A stretch of 22,617 nt of DNA. It comes from a virus. The notes beneath the pieces are model-generated. The model worked only from the letters and a program-made list of their open reading frames with translations. It searched no databases and was not told the DNA's origin. Each line of letters opens with the position of its first letter. The first letter of the stretch is position 1. The stretch spans positions 1 to 22,617 of the IMG/VR virus record IMGVR_UViG_3300042541_001656. One strand, 5' to 3'. Below, piece by piece: positions 1-6,965 of the stretch. Position numbers and translations under genes: made by a program.

Positions 1-198
1 GCACTCAAGATTTTAAAGGTAACTCAAAAATCAATCCTTGTTGGTTACGATAAAGGCACAGAAGAAAACGCAAGAGCCGAAGGCAACATTCTTGGAAGCT
101 ATGGCGGCGATCCAAACCCTAAAAAGGCTCGGGATTTTCTTGGCATAACTGATAATGAGTTATTAAAAATCATTAAATATGTAAAGAAAAACGTATGA
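1..198 (+). CDS. Phage virion morphogenesis (Mu gpG-like) protein, 3' part
   Basis: This is the last 65 codons of a gene that begins before the window; frame 1 is open from base 1 to TGA at 196-198. The C-terminus holds ARDFLGITDNELLKII, which fits the RPFLGLSxE(D/E)xxxI end that marks the Mu gpG / phage_tail_S virion morphogenesis family, preceded by a gapped Gly/Asn-rich segment. Proteins of this family act at the neck or in tail completion when heads and tails join. Its stop overlaps the start of the next gene (ATGA at 195-198), so the two are probably translationally coupled. Its place just before a scaffold and coat gene matches the Mu head order. The N-terminal part is not visible, so the family call rests on the tail end alone. 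Confidence 0.6.
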   Translation, partial: ALKILKVTQKSILVGYDKGTEENARAEGNILGSYGGDPNPKKARDFLGITDNELLKIIKYVKKNV

Positions 199-728
199 GT
201 AAAGCACGCCTCCAACTTGCTGCAATCGTTAAGAGAATAGAAAAATCCGTTAACGATAATTTGACTAATGAAGTTCTAGGAGAGCTCGGACTTAAGGCTG
301 TTGAAATTGTCAGAAAAAGAACAAGGCTTGGTTATGGAGTCACAAAGCAATTTGGGGAGCGTGGTAAATTAGCACCACTAAGCCCTAATTATGTCGAACA
401 AAGGCGCATGTTCAACCAACTTGCGGCTTATACAACTCCAAAGAAATCAAACCTAACACGCACCGGGCAGATGCTTGAGTCTCTAGGCGTTACTGTCAAG
501 GGCACTACAGTTATCATTAGGCCCGAAGGCGTTAGAACTGACGGCAAAAGAAACGAAGACGTTGCGAGGTGGAACCAAAAGGGCGCCGTGGGCCAAAGAA
601 AAGATGGCTCGTTGTGGGTTAGGCCGGAGCGTATTTTCTTAAATATATCTGGTAACGAATATAACCAGCTTTTAAGATTCTATCGCAAAACGTTTGGGGA
701 TTTGCTAAGAAAAAGAAAAGTGATATAA
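195..728 (+). CDS. Second gpG / HK97-gp10-like head-tail joining protein
   Basis: This 177-residue basic protein starts at the ATG overlapping the upstream stop. Its middle has the LTRTGQMLESLGV segment (about residues 87-99), followed by a beta-rich stretch and a C-terminal WVRPERIFLNIS..EY..LLRFYRK. These are the usual features of small neck or tail-completion proteins (gpG or HK97 gp10 type). Its C-terminal half lines up by eye with the truncated gene before it: L.V...+, a Gly-rich gap, R..R.FL.I, then a helix. The two therefore look like diverged tandem copies with a role in closing the head-tail junction. The exact family (gpG or gp10) cannot be settled here. Confidence 0.6.
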   Translation: MSKARLQLAAIVKRIEKSVNDNLTNEVLGELGLKAVEIVRKRTRLGYGVTKQFGERGKLAPLSPNYVEQRRMFNQLAAYTTPKKSNLTRTGQMLESLGVTVKGTTVIIRPEGVRTDGKRNEDVARWNQKGAVGQRKDGSLWVRPERIFLNISGNEYNQLLRFYRKTFGDLLRKRKVI

Positions 729-729
729 T
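702..729 (+). promoter_or_regulatory. Sigma70-like promoter for scaffold and capsid genes
   Basis: There is a TTGCTA at 702-707 (4 of 6 with the -35 consensus), a 16-base spacer, and a perfect TATAAT at 724-729 preceded by TG one base upstream (TGATATAAT, extended -10). The -10 box overlaps the TAA stop of the neck gene. Predicted transcription start is near 736, leaving a short leader with the AAGGA ribosome site before ATG 759. It would give the highly expressed scaffold and coat genes their own transcript. This is seen by eye only, and AT-rich sequence makes chance matches possible. Confidence 0.45.
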
Positions 730-758
730 TTTTAATAGTTTTAACCAAGGATGGAAAT

Positions 759-1358
759 ATGAACGAGCAGAAAGTCCCTGAGGGACAATCTGGTCAGCTT
801 GAAGCTGCATCAGAGAATCAAGAGCAAAGTAAGTCTACCATTTCTTATGATACGCACCGGAAGCTACTTGACGAAAAGAAAAAGCTGCAAGCACAACTTG
901 AAGCCTTATCCGTCAAAGAAAGAGAACGTGAAGAAGCTGACGCAAAAAAGCGTGGCGACTATGAAACGTTGCTGAAAGTTCGTGATGAGGAGTTGAACCG
1001 TGAACGCAAAGAGAGGCAGGAGCTATCCGAGCGAATTTCTCACGGCCTAAAGATGAACTGCGTAATCGACGCTCTGGGCGGTATCGTTGACCAAAAATGG
1101 TATAAACTGATTGATACATCAGAAGTAGCAATCAATCCAGAATCTGGTGAAGTTGACATGATGACCGTTGCAAGAGTGGCTGAGTCACTTAAAAAACAAT
1201 GGCCAGAAATGATTCAGAGAACCGCAAAGCTACCAGCTACAGCACCTCAAGGGCTTAATGGCGGCGCAGGAAAAATTACTGAATCAGAGTGGAAAACTTT
1301 AACATCAACTTCCGATATGAAAAAATGGAAGCGAGATCAGATTGTTTGGGGACAATAA
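759..1358 (+). CDS. Capsid scaffolding protein
   Basis: This 199-residue, very charged protein lies 30 bases before the major capsid gene, the standard place for a scaffold. Residues about 30-97 are a long Lys/Glu-rich heptad region predicted to be coiled coil. It is followed by a small folded part (about 98-165, with DALGGIVDQKWYKLID) and a Gly-rich linker leading to a short C-terminal segment rich in Lys and Trp, which could be the coat-binding end. This is the build of gp20-type minor structural and scaffold proteins: helical rods that fill the prohead and leave before DNA packaging. No protease motif is visible, so cleavage of the scaffold is not indicated. AAGGATGG at 748-755 serves as ribosome site. 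Confidence 0.7.
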   Translation: MNEQKVPEGQSGQLEAASENQEQSKSTISYDTHRKLLDEKKKLQAQLEALSVKEREREEADAKKRGDYETLLKVRDEELNRERKERQELSERISHGLKMNCVIDALGGIVDQKWYKLIDTSEVAINPESGEVDMMTVARVAESLKKQWPEMIQRTAKLPATAPQGLNGGAGKITESEWKTLTSTSDMKKWKRDQIVWGQ

Positions 1359-1388
1359 ACAAATAATAAAATTTAGGGAGTCCAAATC

Positions 1389-2246
1389 ATGGCAAGTACA
1401 AATCTAACCGACGTACAATATCAAGTACAAAAATACTGGTCACCGATGGCTACTAAGCAATTGCGTGAAAGTCTTTTGCTCGGTTCCATTGTTAATAAAG
1501 AATATAGCGGCGAAATCGTCAAAGGTGGCGACCAAGTTCGTGTTTACAGCGTCAACGCTCCAACGGCAACTACTAAAACTGTAGGCGCTGTTGACAGCAA
1601 CACATTCTCTCCATCTGCAATCTCAACAAGCTACGTTGACGTAAAAGCTGATAAGCACGTCACGGCGGCCTTTGAGTTTGCTGACGAAGTAGAGCTAATG
1701 TCTTTGATTGACCGTGAAAATCCTGAGGTTATGCAATCTCTAGTTTTCTCGGTTGAAAAAGCTGTCAACGCTGCTTTGTATACTGCTCTAGTACCTTCTG
1801 CAGCTGCTCCTGACCACCAAATTGTAAAAGCCACTATGGACGCTTCTGCATTGCTTGATGTTCGTAAGCTTTGCTCTGCTGCTAAGTGGGATCAGCTAAA
1901 AGGCTGGTACGGTCTTCTTGATCCAAAGTATTACAGCGATGTACTTGCTTCTCAGACGCTTGTTAGCTCTGACTTTGGCGCTGCTGATACTCCAGTAATC
2001 GGCGGACGTGTTGGCCTTCGTCGTTACGGAATGCAACTAGCAGAAGACAATTCTTTGGCAGAAGGCACAGCGTTCTTCCTGCATCCAGATGCACTTTTGA
2101 TGGTCATGGCGAAAGATATGGCTATTAAAGTTTCCGATCTTCACCCAACTGGTAAGCATGGCATTTTGATGTCTGTTGACCTTATTTTCGGTGTAGTTCT
2201 TGGAATCGAAGGCGCTAAGAAGTGTATTAAAGTCACTACTGCCTAA
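1389..2246 (+). CDS. Major capsid protein
   Basis: This 285-residue protein directly follows the scaffold and is followed by a terminator. It starts with an alpha-helical arm (YQVQKYWSPMATKQLRESLL), then GGDQVRVYSVN and a VDVKADKHVTAAFEFADEVE strand, and a long spine helix around residues 115-135 (VMQSLVFSVEKAVNAALYTA). The C-terminal half has the AAKWDQLKGWYGLLDPKYYSDVL and GRVGLRRYGMQLAED patterns typical of P22-coat-like / HK97-fold phage coat proteins that form the icosahedral shell. Length is at the short end for the family. Codons are strongly biased to GGC/GGT, CGT and GCT, as in highly expressed genes. GGGAG at 1376-1380 is the ribosome site. Confidence 0.8.
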   Translation: MASTNLTDVQYQVQKYWSPMATKQLRESLLLGSIVNKEYSGEIVKGGDQVRVYSVNAPTATTKTVGAVDSNTFSPSAISTSYVDVKADKHVTAAFEFADEVELMSLIDRENPEVMQSLVFSVEKAVNAALYTALVPSAAAPDHQIVKATMDASALLDVRKLCSAAKWDQLKGWYGLLDPKYYSDVLASQTLVSSDFGAADTPVIGGRVGLRRYGMQLAEDNSLAEGTAFFLHPDALLMVMAKDMAIKVSDLHPTGKHGILMSVDLIFGVVLGIEGAKKCIKVTTA

Positions 2247-2256
2247 TTAAAATCAT

Positions 2257-2284
2257 GAGAGGGGGGCTTCTGCCCCTCTCTTTT
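2257..2284 (+). terminator. Rho-independent terminator after the capsid gene
   Basis: A perfect 8-bp stem (GAGAGGGG at 2257-2264 with CCCCTCTC at 2273-2280) closes an 8-base loop and is followed at once by TTTT. The T-run is short, so it is probably leaky, lowering transcription into the downstream genes relative to the coat gene rather than stopping it. The next ribosome site (GGTGGA, 2285-2290) begins one base after the T-run. Confidence 0.75.
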
Positions 2285-2298
2285 GGTGGAGTATTTTC

Positions 2299-2532
2299 AT
2301 GATAGCTTTTGATTCTCTTAACCCATACGACACCATGGGCTATATTGTTGGGCGTGATCCCGGTGATCTTATAAATAAATTGCGTGAAATTAGAACACCG
2401 ATTAAGATTCATTTTATTGTTCAACAAGGTTCCAATCATGTTGCCTATTTCACGGGCGACGTAAGAACAAAAAAGGTTGAATCTGATGTCACTACCGAAA
2501 ACGCTCCAAGACAGAGAGTACGAAAAGTTTGA
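2299..2532 (+). CDS. Hypothetical small phage protein
   Basis: This 77-residue protein is not recognised. ATG 2299 has GGTGGA nine bases upstream. It contains one amphipathic helix (about residues 19-31, RDPGDLINKLREI) followed by two strands (IKIHFIVQQGS, HVAYFTG) and a charged tail. There is no signal peptide or membrane span. The 3' end overlaps the start of the next gene by 47 bases in another reading frame. Its place just after coat suggests a minor head or decoration-related protein, but this is only context. Confidence 0.6.
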   Translation: MIAFDSLNPYDTMGYIVGRDPGDLINKLREIRTPIKIHFIVQQGSNHVAYFTGDVRTKKVESDVTTENAPRQRVRKV

Positions 2533-2881
2533 CGTAAATGATGACGGTGAAGTCATCGTTCGAACTTCTCTTACGGGCGATATAACCGGTGAGTTCACGC
2601 CTACTGGTCTTAAAAATGGCGGGCGAGTAACAGAGGTTACTTTATCAGATTCGGCGTGGACAGCTTTACCACCGAGCGGGGCGCTTTTGAACCGTAACGC
2701 TATAAATATTCAAAACTATTCTGGTTCTCAAATCAAAATAAATTACGTTTCTAATGTTGGCTATATAGGCACTCTTATTAACGATAACTCAGAGCGCAAC
2801 TACGATATAACCGAGCACATTCAACTCTATGCCCGTGCTGAAGTTGGAGCCCCGGTAATCATTCTTGAGGAAATTAGTTAA
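2486..2881 (+). CDS. Hypothetical virion-associated protein, beta-rich
   Basis: This is 131 residues from ATG 2486, which has AAGG 9 bases upstream. An in-frame TTG at 2477 is a less likely start. The N-terminus MSLPKTLQDREYEKF..NDDGEVIVRTS is a recurring opening of small phage structural proteins encoded among head, tail or fibre genes. The rest is predicted beta-sandwich (VTEVTLSDSAWTALP, NRNAINIQNYSGSQIKINY, a strand-rich end EVGAPVIILEEIS), which resembles a decoration or adhesin domain. Function is unknown. It overlaps the preceding gene by 47 bases and its stop overlaps the next start (TAATG), which fits coupled translation of a structural group. Confidence 0.65.
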   Translation: MSLPKTLQDREYEKFDVNDDGEVIVRTSLTGDITGEFTPTGLKNGGRVTEVTLSDSAWTALPPSGALLNRNAINIQNYSGSQIKINYVSNVGYIGTLINDNSERNYDITEHIQLYARAEVGAPVIILEEIS

Positions 2882-3051
2882 TGGCTTTTGTAGTTCCAGT
2901 TACAGCGGGAAGCGATTGGCATTGCGGCTGGTCTACGATACCATTCAACTCGATTGTCAAAATAATTGAAAATAGAATTTCTGTCACCTTCGGGCCTTTA
3001 GAACTTGAAGGCACTTTGTTTCTTGAAGGCACTTTAATTCTTGAGGCTTGA
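2881..3051 (+). CDS. 56-residue phage protein with LEGTL repeat
   Basis: The ATG at 2881 shares its first base with the TAA of the previous gene, and its own stop (3049-3051) lies 3 bases before the next ATG, so it fills the gap exactly. The N-terminal part has W and C residues (GSDWHCGWSTI). The C-terminal part is a short strand repeat ELEGTLFLEGTLILE, with the DNA word CTTGAAGGCACTTT occurring twice (3004-3017, 3022-3035). Such LEGTL.LEG ends occur on small proteins next to phage fibre or decoration genes. The role is unknown; a small adaptor or stability peptide is a guess. Confidence 0.55.
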   Translation: MAFVVPVTAGSDWHCGWSTIPFNSIVKIIENRISVTFGPLELEGTLFLEGTLILEA

Positions 3052-3053
3052 AT

Positions 3054-3956
3054 ATGTCTAATAGTAAAATTCGTTGGACAGCCATACCGGAACCCGAATC
3101 ACCTCCATCAAACCGGGTGATGATGTGGTATGATGAAGACGATCAAATATTTAAAATTAAGCGTGATAATGGCGTTGCGGAAGCATTGGCTGGCGGTACA
3201 ATTGTAGCTAACACGGAAAAACTTCTGTGCGTTGTGCGCAACCAAACAGGCTTTACAATACCCAAAAAGACAGCGGTATATATTTCAGGGGCCAGCGGCA
3301 ATAGGCCGCTTGTTAGTTTATCTATAGCCTCAACAGAAGCTGGAAGCTCTAAAACTTTTGGCATTACTCAGCAAGACATTCTTCATAACGGTACTGGTTA
3401 TGTCGTCGTCGAAGGGCAATTGACGACAGTTAACACAAGCATGTTTACCGAAGGCCAAGCCCTTTACTTATCTCCAACCGTTCCGGGCGGGCTAACGACA
3501 ACCAAGCCAAGTGCACCCAACCATATGGTGTTTTGTGGTTACGTAGTTAGGTCTCACAATATTGACGGTGTTATTGAAGTTAAGATTCAAAACGGATTTG
3601 AACTTGAAGAGTTACATAACGTTTCTATCACCTCACCTGCAAATGGCGATCTTTTACAATACGAATCTGCAACTGGACTTTGGAAAAATGTCACATCGTC
3701 ATCTATTGCCGGCAAGGTTTTTAAAGTAGAATATTTCACGCTAGACGCTAACCAAATAAGTGAAAAAGAAGTTGGCTTGCAACATACTCCAAGCGACGCA
3801 ACAAGCGTTATGCTTGATGTAATAGGTTCGACTGCCCAAGTTTACGGTACTGACTACTCGGTGGTATCATATAACCTATCTTGGTTGGGCGGGCCACTTG
3901 ACGGCTTACTGTCTGTTGGCGATAGAATAAGAGTGAGCTATCAATATCAATCATAA
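3054..3956 (+). CDS. Fibre or decoration structural protein
   Basis: This is 300 residues from ATG 3054 (GAGG 8 bases upstream); an in-frame TTG at 3048 is less likely. Residues about 10-50 resemble a short virion-attachment segment. Residues about 57-185 form a beta module known from many phage fibre proteins: VRNQTGFTIPKKTAVYISGASGN, then EGQALYLS..VPGGLTTTKP, then IEVKIQNGFEL. This leads into HNVSITSPANGDLLQYESAT, a phrase that often links to a distal tip. The last 80 residues (GTDY..., LSVGDRIRVSYQ) resemble the end of the next protein. The position right after the coat gene, not near the tail tip genes, raises the option of a head fibre or decoration protein instead of a tail fibre. Confidence 0.65.
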   Translation: MSNSKIRWTAIPEPESPPSNRVMMWYDEDDQIFKIKRDNGVAEALAGGTIVANTEKLLCVVRNQTGFTIPKKTAVYISGASGNRPLVSLSIASTEAGSSKTFGITQQDILHNGTGYVVVEGQLTTVNTSMFTEGQALYLSPTVPGGLTTTKPSAPNHMVFCGYVVRSHNIDGVIEVKIQNGFELEELHNVSITSPANGDLLQYESATGLWKNVTSSSIAGKVFKVEYFTLDANQISEKEVGLQHTPSDATSVMLDVIGSTAQVYGTDYSVVSYNLSWLGGPLDGLLSVGDRIRVSYQYQS

Positions 3957-3968
3957 GAGGGAATAAAA

Positions 3969-6050
3969 ATGGCAATGTTAAAAGGTAAGTTTGTAAGCAA
4001 AGATGAGGCTATTCAATCGAGTATTGATCCCGCAACGGGTGAAGACTTAGCAAGAAAATCTTACGTCGACTCAACTGCAGCCGCAGCCGCTGCTGCTATT
4101 GACCTGTCTAGTAAGGCAGATTTAGTTGACGGAAAAGTACCTTCGACACAATTGCCTAGCTACGTTGATGACGTGCTTGAATACGACGATCTTGCTGCGT
4201 TCCCTGCCACCGGCGAAACTAGCAAAATTTACGTCACAAAAGATACTAATAAAACGTATCGCTGGAGCGGTTCTTCTTACATTGAAATTTCTGCAAGCCC
4301 CGGCTCAACTGACGCTGTAGCAGAAGGTTCAACTAATCTTTATTACACAGATGCTCGTGCAAAAGCTGCAGCTGTTGGCGACGCCATCGTTGATGGGGTT
4401 GTAGACGTAGCAGCTTCACAAAATGCTGTCTTTGATGCTCTTGCTCTTAAGCAGGCAAGCCTTGGAACTGGCACTACTGATCAATTTCTTCGTGGCGATT
4501 TGTCCTGGCAAGAAGTCGCAACCTCGGTTGGGATTGCCCAAGTTAAAATTGTAAGCAAAGGCGGCGTTGACGCAACAGGCGATGGTACTTTGACCAAGCC
4601 CTATGCTACCGTTGGCGCTGCAATGGCAAGCATTACTGATGCCTCTCCTACAAAGCGTTATCTTATTAAAGTGCAGGCAGGAGCTTACACTGAAGGCGCA
4701 TTGGCACTCAAAGCCAACGTCTTTATTTGTGGTGATCAAAAAGAAGCAGTCCGCATTAGTGCATCAAGCTTTTCTTTGGCTTCTGATTTTAGCGGCTCGG
4801 CTGATAACCGCTCTGGTATGTCGAAACTTATAATTGCGGCAGGGAATGCAAACTTTGATTGGGGTGCCGTAACTTCAGCAGCAGGTAAACTTTACTTTAG
4901 CGAAGTTTCTACAAATGGTTCAGTGACTTTGACAGGTCACAATAATGCTACTGCTCAAGCCCAATTTGATTCATGTATATTTTTTGCGGCACTGACAATT
5001 AGCGGTATCAATGTCGGGTTATTTACTAACAACGTTTCCTACAGCAGCATTACACTTAATCAGCATCCAGGTGGTGGAATGCCCACCATTTTAAACGCCA
5101 TTGGTGGAAGTTGCGGAACAATAAGAGCAAACACTACTGTCAATGATTTTAACAGACGTTGTAGTTTATTCTTAAAAAGTTTCTTCTCTGATGATTTGAT
5201 CATTGATGGCCCATCTTCTTATGCTGACGCCGACCTTGATTCTCAAGGAAAAAACAGCACACAAAAATTGAATGGTGGTACTCTTGTTGCCATTACATCA
5301 AGGCTAAACCACGCTCTTGATACTCAAATGCTAAAGCCAATTGCAAACAACGCTCATAATTTGGGTGATTGGGCCAAGCAGTGGATGTTCAACTTTGCGT
5401 ATGTACACGCTTCATCCGGTACAGACATGTACCTGTTGTCTGCGATGGAAAATTACGATGCAGCAGGTGATACTGTTGGCCGCAATATTTTCATCACACC
5501 AGATGGATACGGTCTACAGACTAACGTATCTGGCGGTAATGTAGAGATTGAGACTGCTGCTGTAAGTGGCACAGGCGTTCGTGGAAAAGTTCAAATCAAA
5601 GCTAAAGAGCTTGATATGACTGCTACGAAAATCAGAAATCTTGCTAACGCCACAGATTCTACTGACGCATTAAATAAAGGCCAGCTAGATTCTGCAGTTT
5701 CAACGCTCAGTATTGAAATTTCTGGTAAACAAGCAAGCCTTGGCACTGGCACCACAAGCGAATATCTTAGAGGTGATTTAACTTGGCAAGCCGTACCCGC
5801 TGCGTTAGTTGCTAAAAAAGAAACTTTTATTCTCTCATCAACCGATTTAAGCAATGGTTATATTGATTGCGCTCATCTATCGGCAGCTGATTCTATGCTT
5901 TTAGTCACTGGCGGTATTCCTCACCAAGAGGGAGTTTCAGAAGACTACGTGCTTTCTAATGTTGGCGGCGTGACTAGAATCACTTTTAACGCTGGCCTAT
6001 TGGCTAAGTTATCCGTAGGCGATAGAGTTTACGTAATGTATCAAAAATAA
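3969..6050 (+). CDS. Large fibre protein with beta-helix domain
   Basis: This is 693 residues. The N-terminus (DPATGEDLARKSYVD, then LPSYVDDVLEYDDLAAFP...KIYVTKDTNKTYRWSG) is the standard start of many phage fibre or spike proteins. Residues about 200-455 begin with GDGTLTKPYATVGAAM and continue as short strands, the pattern of a pectate-lyase-like right-handed beta-helix trimer. Near 580 comes NATDSTDALNKGQLD, a fibre junction motif. The phrase KQASLGTGTT..(F/Y)LRGDL(S/T)WQ occurs twice, at about 161-183 and 587-609, bracketing the beta-helix. The last 80 residues match the tip of the preceding gene. The helix may bind or cut host surface polysaccharide; no catalytic residues can be identified by eye. 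Confidence 0.7.
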   Translation: MAMLKGKFVSKDEAIQSSIDPATGEDLARKSYVDSTAAAAAAAIDLSSKADLVDGKVPSTQLPSYVDDVLEYDDLAAFPATGETSKIYVTKDTNKTYRWSGSSYIEISASPGSTDAVAEGSTNLYYTDARAKAAAVGDAIVDGVVDVAASQNAVFDALALKQASLGTGTTDQFLRGDLSWQEVATSVGIAQVKIVSKGGVDATGDGTLTKPYATVGAAMASITDASPTKRYLIKVQAGAYTEGALALKANVFICGDQKEAVRISASSFSLASDFSGSADNRSGMSKLIIAAGNANFDWGAVTSAAGKLYFSEVSTNGSVTLTGHNNATAQAQFDSCIFFAALTISGINVGLFTNNVSYSSITLNQHPGGGMPTILNAIGGSCGTIRANTTVNDFNRRCSLFLKSFFSDDLIIDGPSSYADADLDSQGKNSTQKLNGGTLVAITSRLNHALDTQMLKPIANNAHNLGDWAKQWMFNFAYVHASSGTDMYLLSAMENYDAAGDTVGRNIFITPDGYGLQTNVSGGNVEIETAAVSGTGVRGKVQIKAKELDMTATKIRNLANATDSTDALNKGQLDSAVSTLSIEISGKQASLGTGTTSEYLRGDLTWQAVPAALVAKKETFILSSTDLSNGYIDCAHLSAADSMLLVTGGIPHQEGVSEDYVLSNVGGVTRITFNAGLLAKLSVGDRVYVMYQK

Positions 6051-6061
6051 GGGGAAAAAAA

Positions 6062-6139
6062 ATGCCAGCACCTAAACCGATCGAAGTTCCTGTTGAAGAC
6101 AAAAGACCAAATGAACCCGGGCCAGTACCAGAAGTTTAA
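6062..6139 (+). CDS. 25-residue proline-rich micro-protein (candidate)
   Basis: A tiny reading frame lies between the large fibre gene and the connector gene. It has AAGGGG 7 bases upstream of ATG 6062 and ends 10 bases before the next start, leaving just room for that gene's GAGGT ribosome site. The product has six prolines and four glutamates and is hydrophilic. It fills the gap neatly, which supports real translation, but there is no recognisable family. It could also be a leader that only carries ribosomes across. Confidence 0.4.
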   Translation: MPAPKPIEVPVEDKRPNEPGPVPEV

Positions 6140-6149
6140 GAGGTAAATT

Positions 6150-6965
6150 ATGACCGTCAGCCTTATAACTCAGCGTGTAATACATGAGACAACAGATATT
6201 TCTGTTGCTGTTTCCGACTTCAGAGTTGGGGATTATGCTCTAAGTTATTTGGCTGGCGAGTTCATTTACATCGGAGCAAGTAGCCCCTTTAATAATGTAT
6301 GGATGGAACTCTCAACCCCTGAAACTGCAAGCGTTGGAATGCCAACTATCGAGGTTTGGTATAACGGATCATGGTCTCCTGTAGTTGATATTATTGACCA
6401 AACCGAAGGGCTTACAAAATCAGGAAGAATTTCGTGGTCATTGCATATTGATAGCGGTTGGAATTTAGAACAAAAAAGTGAAACGGTCGGATTGAACACG
6501 TTTCAAATATATAATCGCTATTGGCTTAGAATGTCTTGGGCGTCGGCATTTTCTGTTGAGTTAAGTTATATCGGCCAGAAATTTAGTACAGACTCAGTTT
6601 TGTCTGCGATGTACCCCGACCTAATGCAGGCAGCTATATTAAACGGATTTAAAGCCGGTAAAATAAATTGGGACGAACAGCACTTTATGGCTTCAGAATC
6701 TGTTGTCAAAGAAATCAGAAAAAGAAATCTAGTTTTAGATAGAAATCAAATCTTTGATTGGACAGTTTTCGAAGACGCTTCTAGCCACAAGGTGGCGGAA
6801 ATTGTTTACCATGCTTTTGGAGCTCCATACCGTGAGCACGTCATGATGGCAAATAAGCGTTACCAAGAAGAACTTAACTCAAGATTTTACGTTGTTGATG
6901 TAAATCAAAATGGCCACATTGAACAGGGTGAAATCTACAATAAATCTGGCTGGCTAACACGATGA
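6150..6965 (+). CDS. Head-tail connector/adaptor-like protein
   Basis: This is 271 residues. The first about 145 residues are a beta-sandwich with IEVWYNGSWSPVVDI.D.T.GLTKSGRISW and YWLRMSWA, resembling an attached virion domain. The C-terminal part (about 155-271) is mostly helical (LSAMYPDLMQAAILNGFK...; VAEIVYHAFG; MMANKRYQEELNS) and fits the gp6/gp15-type ring proteins that sit under the portal. Near the end is DVNQNGHIEQGE (250-261), which matches a 12-residue EF-hand calcium loop at every ligand position. The next gene overlaps its stop (ATGA) and looks like a tail terminator, which supports a neck position. The adaptor call is inferred from layout and helix pattern. Confidence 0.55.
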   Translation: MTVSLITQRVIHETTDISVAVSDFRVGDYALSYLAGEFIYIGASSPFNNVWMELSTPETASVGMPTIEVWYNGSWSPVVDIIDQTEGLTKSGRISWSLHIDSGWNLEQKSETVGLNTFQIYNRYWLRMSWASAFSVELSYIGQKFSTDSVLSAMYPDLMQAAILNGFKAGKINWDEQHFMASESVVKEIRKRNLVLDRNQIFDWTVFEDASSHKVAEIVYHAFGAPYREHVMMANKRYQEELNSRFYVVDVNQNGHIEQGEIYNKSGWLTR

